A program made the translations under genes and the position numbers. The notes below the pieces were generated by a model. That model did no database searches. It saw nothing but the letters and a program-made list of their open reading frames with translations, and was not told the DNA's origin. Of a DNA stretch of 20,278 bases, positions 15,181 through 20,278 are shown piece by piece; the stretch's first letter is position 1, and every line of letters begins with the position of its first letter. The DNA is from an uncultured Thermoguttaceae bacterium (GTDB lineage: Bacteria > Planctomycetota > Planctomycetia > Pirellulales > Thermoguttaceae), in assembly GCA_934725735.1 (NCBI GenBank), contig CAKVCP010000031.1:1-20278 (forward strand), in the 5' to 3' direction.

Positions 15181-15230
15181 AAAAGGCCTTTTCTCGAAGG
15201 ATATCGCTTCGGGGAAAGGCCTTTTTCTTT
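15181..15230. terminator. strong, probably bidirectional terminator between the tail-like module and the ATPase gene
   Basis: A 19-bp stem (15181-15199 with 15207-15225, two G-U pairs) has a 7-nt loop. T residues follow on the + strand (15222-15230, one C) and the left arm begins with four A, giving T on the minus strand. It lies between two convergent genes. Confidence 0.9.
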
Positions 15231-15247
15231 TTGGTTGCGTTAAGAAG

Positions 15248-16588
15248 TTATCGTCGCAATTTTTCGAGGGCGAGTCCGAGGAGGCGATTGGCCTGATCCG
15301 CCATGAAGAGGGGGATATTTAAGACGTCGTCGTCGAGTTTCAGGTTTTCGAGAGAAAAACGCGCGCGGAGTTTGACTTGATCCGGATAGAGCTCCTTGAA
15401 CTTTTTGAGGCTCTTCCCCGAGACGTTCCGATCCGATTTGACTTCGACGGGGACGACGTCGTTTTCGCGTTGTACGAGGAAGTCGACTTCGTAGGGAGGA
15501 TTGGTTTTCGTCCAGTACCGGGGAACGGAGTCGAACTGGGCGACGAGGTTTTGTAGGACGAAGTTTTCGGTCAACGCGCCTTTGAACTCGGTAAAGAGAC
15601 GTGGTCCGTCGTAGAACGCGGTCGGAGCGAGTCTTGAGAGACGGCGCAGGAGCCCGACGTCGACAAGGTAGAGCTTGAAGGCGGAGAGATCGTCGTACGC
15701 GGAGACGGGGAGTCCAGGCGCGGTCGAGCGATAGACCTTATGCGCGAGGCGGGCGTCGACGAGCCATTGGAGCGCGTCCTCGTATTCGCGCGCTCGAGCG
15801 CCCTCTTTGACGACTTTATAGAGAAATTTTTTATTCTCCCGCGCCAACTGAGAGGGGATCGATTTCCAAGTCATTGAAATCTTCGGAAATTCGTTAGGGC
15901 TAGGATGCTTGGCGAAATCCCGTTCGTAAGCGTCAAGAATATCGGAGAGCGCCTTTTCGACCGCATCCACGTCGCGATCTTCCGCCCATATCGCGACGGG
16001 CTCGGGCATACCGCCGGTAACAAAGTAGGATTTGAGTTTTTCGCAGAGGGGATTGAAGAACGCGTCGGGGATCGGCTCGAACGCGTCGACGCTTGCCAAA
16101 TACTCGGCGAAGCGTTCGTCGCCATTCGCGACGAGGAATTCGGAGAAGGTCATCGGGTCGACCTGCATGAAGTCAACCTTTCCCACTGGAAAAGAAGCGG
16201 GCTTCGCGAGGGCGATTCCCAGGAGGGAGCCCGCGCACGCGACGTGATATTCCGGCGCGTTCTCACAGAAATATTTGAGGGAGTTGAGGACTTTAGGGAC
16301 GTCTTGAATTTCGTCGAAAACGACGAGCGTCTTCTCGGGAAGGATGCGATTTCCCGACGCCATAACGAGATTTTGCAGAATACGACCGACGTCCTTCGTC
16401 GTTTCGAAGAACTGCGCGTATTCTTCGTTTTCGTCGAAGTTGAAGTACGCGACGTTCTCGTAATAGAGCCTCCCGAACTCCTTCAAGAGCCACGTTTTCC
16501 CGACCTGCCGCACCCCCTTCAAGATCAACGGCTTGCGACGCGGCGAGTTCTTCCACTCGACGAGATTCTTTAATAACGACCGCTTCAT
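15248..16588 (-). CDS. AAA+ ATPase with DUF4143-type C-terminal region
   Basis: The protein has 446 residues with this start. Walker A GVRQVGKT (about 25-32) and Walker B LVVFDE (about 88-93) belong to the AAA_14 class. The family also has the arrangement YHVACAGSLLGIAL (sensor-like) and a central DUF4143 region. The C-terminus has EVDFLVQRENDVVPVEVKSD, a PD-(D/E)XK-like core (D about 369, E about 382, K about 384). The family is common in bacteria and archaea, often in accessory or defence-rich regions, and its role is not settled. An in-frame start 27 nt upstream (16615, MPERG) is possible but lacks a ribosome-binding site and would abut a palindromic operator, so 16588 is preferred (family members often start near MKR). 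It is transcribed toward the tail-like module and diverges from hsdM. Confidence 0.85.
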   Translation of the reverse strand: MKRSLLKNLVEWKNSPRRKPLILKGVRQVGKTWLLKEFGRLYYENVAYFNFDENEEYAQFFETTKDVGRILQNLVMASGNRILPEKTLVVFDEIQDVPKVLNSLKYFCENAPEYHVACAGSLLGIALAKPASFPVGKVDFMQVDPMTFSEFLVANGDERFAEYLASVDAFEPIPDAFFNPLCEKLKSYFVTGGMPEPVAIWAEDRDVDAVEKALSDILDAYERDFAKHPSPNEFPKISMTWKSIPSQLARENKKFLYKVVKEGARAREYEDALQWLVDARLAHKVYRSTAPGLPVSAYDDLSAFKLYLVDVGLLRRLSRLAPTAFYDGPRLFTEFKGALTENFVLQNLVAQFDSVPRYWTKTNPPYEVDFLVQRENDVVPVEVKSDRNVSGKSLKKFKELYPDQVKLRARFSLENLKLDDDVLNIPLFMADQANRLLGLALEKLRR

Positions 16589-16620
16589 TAACTTATATAA
16601 CCCCCGTTCTGGCATAAAAG

Positions 16621-16636
16621 TGTGATTGACGTCACA
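16621..16636. promoter_or_regulatory. CRP/FNR-family-type operator palindrome, site 1
   Basis: TGTGA-TTGACG-TCACA matches the CRP consensus TGTGA-N6-TCACA exactly. It is followed by TTTTTATT. It lies 33 nt from the preferred ATPase start on the minus strand. Confidence 0.6.
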
Positions 16637-16652
16637 TTTTTATTGATAATTA

Positions 16653-16668
16653 TGTGATGAAACTCACA
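16653..16668. promoter_or_regulatory. CRP/FNR-family-type operator palindrome, site 2
   Basis: TGTGA-TGAAAC-TCACA, again an exact TGTGA-N6-TCACA, followed by the same TTTTTATT. Its centre is 32 bp from site 1, about three helical turns. Both sites lie in the AT-rich divergent region between the ATPase and hsdM. Confidence 0.6.
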
Positions 16669-16753
16669 TTTTTATTATATCGCGGCGTGTCAAGAAAGGG
16701 AACGGGGCATTTTCTCGCGCCGCCCCTTTGACATAAGGAGGAGGTCGGGCAAA

Positions 16754-16852
16754 ATGAAGGGGGTAGGGTCGACGCGGCGCGGCGTCGACGTAAACGCGGA
16801 CGCGAGAGGAGCGGAATATGGCGAAGAAGAGTACGGCGGACGTCGGGTTTGA
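16754..16852 (+). other. possible 32-codon leader ORF overlapping the hsdM start, with internal hairpin
   Basis: A strong AAGGAGGAGG site at 16735-16744 precedes an ATG at 16754, which opens a 32-codon frame ending at 16852, past the hsdM start at 16818 in another phase. Inside it, GTCGACGC (16768-16775) pairs perfectly with GCGTCGAC (16782-16789). The combination could be a leader that controls hsdM translation. It may also be chance. Confidence 0.25.
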
Positions 16853-18320
16853 GAAGTTAATTTGGCAGGCCGCGTGCAAGATGCGCGGGAATTTGGACGC
16901 GTCGGAGTATCGTTCGGTCGTGCTCGGACTCGTCTTTTTGAAGTTCGTCTCCGACCGTTTCCAGGTGCGTTACGACGAATTAGTCGAAGCCGGGGACGGG
17001 GAGGAAGAGGACGAAGACCCGTACTGGGAAGAGAATATCGTCTTCGTACCCAAGGACGCGCGATGGAACGTCGTCGCGAGCGCCGCGCACACCCCTGAGA
17101 TCGGCGTCGTCGTCGACTCGTGCATGAGGAAAATCGAAGAGAAGAACGAACTCCTCGAAAACGTCCTTCCGAAAAACTTCGCGCGCGAGGAGCTCAATAA
17201 AGAAATGTTGGGGCAGGTCGTCGACCTTTTCTCGAATCTCCGCGTCGTCGATCATGCGCAGGAAAAAGACGTGTTGGGGCGCGTGTACGAATATTGCCTT
17301 GCGCAATTTGCGTCCGCCGAAGGGAAGAACGCGGGGGAATTCTACACCCCTTCGTGCGTCGTCCGCACCCTTGTGGAAGTCTTGCAACCCTACGAGGGGC
17401 GCGTCTACGATCCATGTTGCGGTTCGGGGGGAATGTTCGTACAGTCGAGTAAGTTCATCGAGAGGCGCGGGGGGAATATCGAGGGTCTTTCGGTCTACGG
17501 ACAGGAGGCGAACGCGACGACGCTGAAGCTTGCGAAGATGAACCTTGCGATTCACGGAATCGAAGCGGATTTGGGAGAGGGTAACGCGGACACGTTTCGC
17601 CACGATCTCCACCCGGACTTAAAAGCGGACTTCATCATGGCGAATCCGCCGTTCAACCTGAGCGGTTGGGGGTCTCAAGAGCTCGCGGAGGACGAACGTT
17701 GGGTCTACGGGCTCCCCAGCGACGCGAACGCGAACTTCGCGTGGTTGCAACATATGATCTTCCACCTTGCGGAGGACGGACGCCTCGGGATGGTTTTGGC
17801 GAACGGATCCCTCTCGTCGCAGCAGAACGGGGAAGGAGAGATACGCAAGAAGATCGTCGACGCGGACTTGGTCGACTGCATCGTGGCGCTGCCGGGTAAA
17901 CTCTTCTACTCGACGCAGATTCCCGCGTGTCTGTGGTTCGTCTCGAAAGCGAAGAAACAGACGAAGAAGACGCTCTTCGTCGACGCGCGAAAACTCGGAA
18001 CGATGATCGACCGCAAGCATAGCGAGCTGACGGACGCGGACGTCGCGACGATCGCCGACGCCTACCGCGCCTACGTCGACGGAACCCTCGAAAATAAACG
18101 CGGCTTCTGCGCCGTCGTCTCCACCGACGAAATCGCCGCTCAAGACTACGTCCTCACCCCCGGTCGTTACGTCGGGATCGAAGACCAGGAAGAAGACGAA
18201 GAACCATTCGAGGAAAAGATGACGCGCCTGACTACGGAGCTTTCCAAGATGTTTGCAAAGTCTCATGAACTGGAAGAGGAAATCCGAAAAAGACTGGGGG
18301 CGATCGGGTATGAGATCTGA
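16818..18320 (+). CDS. hsdM: type I restriction-modification system, DNA adenine methyltransferase subunit
   Basis: The protein has 500 residues, a usual HsdM length. The HsdM N-terminal helical domain is FEKLIWQAACKMRGNLDASEY (about 10-30) and LVFLKFVSDRF. AdoMet motif I is VYDPCCGSGGMF (about 196-207) and the catalytic motif IV is NPPF (about 276-279), the N6-adenine type. The C-terminus (EDQEEDEEPFEEKMTRLTTE, then ELEEEIRKRLGAIGYEI) is the coiled region that contacts the specificity subunit. With HsdS it methylates adenine in the host recognition site; with HsdR it cuts unmodified DNA. A good AGGAG lies 6 nt before the start. The stop overlaps a following ATG by 11 nt, the usual hsdM-hsdS coupling, but the specificity gene that follows is broken. 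hsdR is not in the window. Confidence 0.95.
   Translation: MAKKSTADVGFEKLIWQAACKMRGNLDASEYRSVVLGLVFLKFVSDRFQVRYDELVEAGDGEEEDEDPYWEENIVFVPKDARWNVVASAAHTPEIGVVVDSCMRKIEEKNELLENVLPKNFAREELNKEMLGQVVDLFSNLRVVDHAQEKDVLGRVYEYCLAQFASAEGKNAGEFYTPSCVVRTLVEVLQPYEGRVYDPCCGSGGMFVQSSKFIERRGGNIEGLSVYGQEANATTLKLAKMNLAIHGIEADLGEGNADTFRHDLHPDLKADFIMANPPFNLSGWGSQELAEDERWVYGLPSDANANFAWLQHMIFHLAEDGRLGMVLANGSLSSQQNGEGEIRKKIVDADLVDCIVALPGKLFYSTQIPACLWFVSKAKKQTKKTLFVDARKLGTMIDRKHSELTDADVATIADAYRAYVDGTLENKRGFCAVVSTDEIAAQDYVLTPGRYVGIEDQEEDEEPFEEKMTRLTTELSKMFAKSHELEEEIRKRLGAIGYEI
18180..18315 (+). repeat. direct repeat copy 1: hsdM 3' end and hsdS start
   Basis: Bases 18180-18245 are identical over 66 bp to 19625-19690. 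The match continues with scattered differences to the ATGAGAT junction. This copy sits in the intact hsdM. Confidence 0.9.
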
Positions 18321-18476
18321 GTTAGAATCCCTATATTCCTTTAGAGCCGGTAAAGTCGCCGGTCGATGCAAACAATCCAGAGCTTAGCGCGTCGTCGAGA
18401 CGTACTTTGAGCCGGAATCGCCGATGAACGAAAAGTCGAAAGAAGCAATGCGGAAAATGCTTGGGGAGGCTAAAAC
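18310..18476 (+). pseudogene. hsdS 5' remnant and unassigned spacer
   Basis: An ATG overlapping the hsdM stop by 11 nt opens a frame of only 25 codons, ending at 18387 (MRSELESLYSFRAGKVAG...). It starts where hsdS should, in the same arrangement as the hsdS at 19755, and then stops, so it looks like a truncated specificity gene. A second tiny frame (18424-18480, MNEKSKEAMRKMLGEAKT) ends in an ATGA overlap with the next gene. It may be the end of another lost gene. Confidence 0.5.
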
Positions 18477-19499
18477 ATGAGCAATGAACTAACCCATAAT
18501 CCGGAACCGTTTGACGAAGTTGTCCATATTATCGACAATGCCCGTAGTCGCGCCATGAAGGCTGTTAACGACGAATTGATTCAGATGTATTGGGAGATTG
18601 GCGCTTATGTCAGCGGCAGAGTGAAAGAGGGTGGCTGGGGAAAGAGCGTGGTCGCAGATTTTGCCGAATATTTGCGAGCGCGCTATCCAGGAACAAAAGG
18701 ATTCTCCTCTCAGAATATCTGGCGTATGAAGCAGTTTTACGAGACTTATTGCAACAACGAAAAACTCTCGCCGCTGGTGAGAGAAATTCCGTGGACAAAC
18801 AATCTGCTAATCATGACCGGATGTAAGACCGATGAAGCGCGCGAGTTTTATCTACGCTTATGCATTGCCAATCGCTACACCAAACGCGAACTGGATCGCC
18901 AAATCGGCAGTATGCTCTACGAGCGAACAATGATTTCACACGAGAAACACAAAGAGTTGATTGCCGGAAACGGCGGACTTGCGGCTTTGCGCGATTCTTA
19001 TGTGTTTGAATTTCTCGATCTTCAAGAACCGTACAAGGAAAAAGATTTACGGAGGCAGATTGTCTCTCGTCTAAAAGACTTTATTTTGGAATTTGGCCGC
19101 GATTTTACTTTCGTTGGCGAAGAATATCGAGTTCAGGTCGGCAATACGGATTTCTTCATTGATCTGCTATTCTATAACCGCGCTCTATCCTGCCTTGTGG
19201 CGATAGAACTGAAGATCGATACGTTTCGTCCGGAGCATTTGGGACAGATTAATTTCTATTTGGAAGCGCTTGACCGCGACGTGAAGAAGTCGAATGAGAA
19301 TCCGAGCGTCGGCTTAATTCTCTGCACCGGCAAAGACGATACGGTAGTCGAATATGCGCTCAGCCGGTCTATGTCTCCGACCATGGTGGCAGACTATACG
19401 CTGCATTTGCCTAATAAAGCTATCTTGCAGAACAAACTGCGTGAATTGACCGAGCTTGCGCTCGAAAGTGGCGAAAGCGACGAAGGGAATGAAGAATGA
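18477..19499 (+). CDS. DUF1016/YhcG-type PD-(D/E)XK nuclease-domain protein
   Basis: The protein has 340 residues. The N-terminal DUF1016 domain (about 10-150) has the family pattern YWEIGAYVSGRVKEGGWGKS, ADFAEYLRARYPGTKGFS and NIWRMKQFY. The C-terminal nuclease-like domain carries D225 and D229 in NTDFFIDLLFYN and E244-x-K246 in VAIELKID, then FRPEHLGQINFYLEALD, which together form the PD-(D/E)XK core. Genes of this type frequently sit inside type I restriction-modification operons next to hsdS; the biochemical role is not settled. GGGGAGG precedes the start. The sequence is visibly richer in A and T than the flanking genes, which suggests separate acquisition. The stop overlaps the following chimeric ORF (ATGA). 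Confidence 0.88.
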   Translation: MSNELTHNPEPFDEVVHIIDNARSRAMKAVNDELIQMYWEIGAYVSGRVKEGGWGKSVVADFAEYLRARYPGTKGFSSQNIWRMKQFYETYCNNEKLSPLVREIPWTNNLLIMTGCKTDEAREFYLRLCIANRYTKRELDRQIGSMLYERTMISHEKHKELIAGNGGLAALRDSYVFEFLDLQEPYKEKDLRRQIVSRLKDFILEFGRDFTFVGEEYRVQVGNTDFFIDLLFYNRALSCLVAIELKIDTFRPEHLGQINFYLEALDRDVKKSNENPSVGLILCTGKDDTVVEYALSRSMSPTMVADYTLHLPNKAILQNKLRELTELALESGESDEGNEE

Positions 19500-19765
19500 A
19501 CTTTGTCGTCTACGCCGCAATTCCTCGGACGGCAAGCGCGAGGAGTCGTTTGAAGGGCGAATCAGCGAGCGTCGAGCTTTTCCAAAAAATTGGCGTCGTA
19601 ATCGACTCCTATATGAGACATATTGAAGACCAGGAAGAAGACGAAGAACCATTCGAGGAAAAGATGACGCGCCTGACTACGGAGCTTTCCGAGACGTCTG
19701 CAAAGTACCGTCAACTCGAAGAGGAAATCCGTAAAAAACTGGGGGTGATCGGGTATGAGATTTAA
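19496..19765 (+). pseudogene. chimeric hsdM fragment
   Basis: The 89-codon frame overlaps the DUF1016 stop. Residues 1-30 match nothing recognised. Residues 32-44 (IGVVIDSYMRHIE) match HsdM residues 95-107 (IGVVVDSCMRKIE). Then, without the methyltransferase domain, the HsdM C-terminus follows (EDQEEDEEPFEEKMTRLTTE, then LEEEIRKKLGVIGYEI). It lacks AdoMet and NPPF motifs, so it cannot methylate. It looks like recombination debris, but it stays open, is coupled to the upstream and downstream genes, and could serve as a small HsdS-docking peptide. Confidence 0.75.
19625..19760 (+). repeat. direct repeat copy 2: hsdM 3' end and hsdS start
   Basis: The first 66 bp (19625-19690) are identical to 18180-18245. 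The rest diverges moderately up to the shared GGGTATGAGAT junction, where the hsdS at 19755 begins. Confidence 0.9.
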
Positions 19766-20225
19766 TGCGGAGTACGTAAAATTAAAGTCGGTATGCGAGA
19801 TCAAATATGGAAAAGATCATAAAAATCTGTCGGATGGTAATATACCTGCATACGGCACTGGTGGATTGATGCGATATGTTGATAAGAGCATTCACAACAA
19901 GAAATCCGTTCTTATACCAAGAAAAGGAACGTTAAGCAATTTGTTCCTTGTAGAGCCTCCCTTCTGGACTGTAGACACGCTATTCTGGACAAATATTTAT
20001 ACCGACATAATTATCCCGGACTTTCTCTATTATCAACTTTGCACGATGGAGCTTGCTAGCAGAAATGTAGGAACAGCTGTGCCAAGTTTAACTACCGCGC
20101 TTTTGAACGAGCTGGATATTATGCTTCCAAGCATGGATATTCAAAATAAAATAGTTTCGATACTCTCGGTTTTGGACAGAAGAATAGCAAACAACAATAA
20201 GATAAACGATAATTTAGCGGCTTAA
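19755..20225 (+). CDS. hsdS: type I restriction specificity subunit, half-length (one target recognition domain)
   Basis: The protein has 156 residues, against roughly 400 for a complete HsdS. An N-terminal target recognition domain is visible: KLKSVCEIKYGKDHKNL, IPAYGTGGLMRYVDKS, VLIPRKGTLSNLF, WTVDTLFW, and the conserved VPSLTTALLNELDIMLPS. The spacer helix follows (QNKIVSILSVLDRRIANNNK, then INDNLAA). The frame stops exactly where a full subunit would run into its second half. It overlaps the end of the chimeric hsdM fragment by 11 nt, the normal hsdM-hsdS coupling. A half subunit can sometimes dimerise to restore a symmetric site, but truncation by inversion is as likely. The GC is low compared with hsdM. 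Confidence 0.85.
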   Translation: MRFNAEYVKLKSVCEIKYGKDHKNLSDGNIPAYGTGGLMRYVDKSIHNKKSVLIPRKGTLSNLFLVEPPFWTVDTLFWTNIYTDIIIPDFLYYQLCTMELASRNVGTAVPSLTTALLNELDIMLPSMDIQNKIVSILSVLDRRIANNNKINDNLAA

Positions 20226-20278
20226 AGCTGAACGGCTGAGACGTCGATCTCGCCGGACATGAGTTTCGGAAGCAGCGT
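20222..20278 (-). CDS. hsdS: C-terminal end of a second HsdS on the opposite strand, partial
   Basis: Read on the minus strand, the last 57 bases encode TLLPKLMSGEIDVSAVQL followed by a stop at 20224-20222. TLLPKLMSGEI is the typical end of a complete type I specificity subunit. The stop overlaps the stop of the + strand half-hsdS by two bases, so the two genes are exactly tail to tail. Everything upstream lies beyond the window. Confidence 0.8.
   Translation of the reverse strand, partial: TLLPKLMSGEIDVSAVQL

Noticed and set aside
7480..15240. Complete prophage with attachment sites
   Set aside because: No integrase, tRNA, terminase, portal, capsid or lysis gene and no flanking direct repeats could be seen. 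Only tail-like genes are supportable.
18424..18480. 18-codon ORF coupled to the DUF1016 start
   Set aside because: Too short to support as a gene, although the ATGA overlap is noted. Treated as part of the spacer remnant.

Overview
The window reads as a high-GC bacterial chromosome, most likely a planctomycete. This is an inference from gene families, not from a marker gene. The clues are an excisionase-type helix-turn-helix protein with a long acidic disordered body and a C-terminal membrane segment (2107-3801), a small exported protein with a tail of planctomycete type (1442-1909), a CrtI/CrtISO-like flavoprotein and a GH78-like glycosidase. All genes up to 15165 are on the + strand.

Positions 1-7480 look like ordinary chromosome. 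They hold the 3' end of an alpha-glucan phosphorylase, the small exported protein, the membrane-anchored HTH protein, an FAD oxidoreductase and an exported six-hairpin glycosidase. Most are separate transcription units with clear hairpin-plus-T-run terminators at 1190, 3814, 5385 and 7444, and one very good promoter (TTGTCA-17-TATAAT at 5488-5516).

Positions 7480-15230 are the accessory core. Two cytosolic LRR_5 (BspA-like) paralogues with a shared N-terminal cap are followed by seven tightly packed genes in the order of a phage tail module: small connector-position protein, tail-terminator-like protein, tail-tube-like protein, tail assembly chaperone G, its -1 frameshift extension T, a 504-residue low-complexity protein where a tape measure would be, and two unrecognised proteins. 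A strong bidirectional terminator closes the module. No terminase, portal, capsid, integrase, lysis or fibre gene is present in the window. The best-supported unusual feature is a canonical A AAA AAC slippery heptamer at 11480-11486, followed after 6 nt by a perfect 7-bp GC stem, at the G/T overlap.

Positions 15240-20278 form a defence-type locus. A minus-strand AAA ATPase with a DUF4143 region has two perfect CRP-consensus palindromes (TGTGA-N6-TCACA) upstream. Divergent from it is a type I restriction-modification operon with hsdM, a DUF1016/YhcG-type PD-(D/E)XK gene of visibly lower GC, a chimeric fragment that repeats the 3' end of hsdM, a half-length hsdS, and at the very edge the C-terminus of another hsdS on the opposite strand. 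The duplicated hsdM-hsdS junction and the tail-to-tail hsdS pieces suggest a rearranging, possibly phase-variable, specificity locus. hsdR and any recombinase would lie outside the window.
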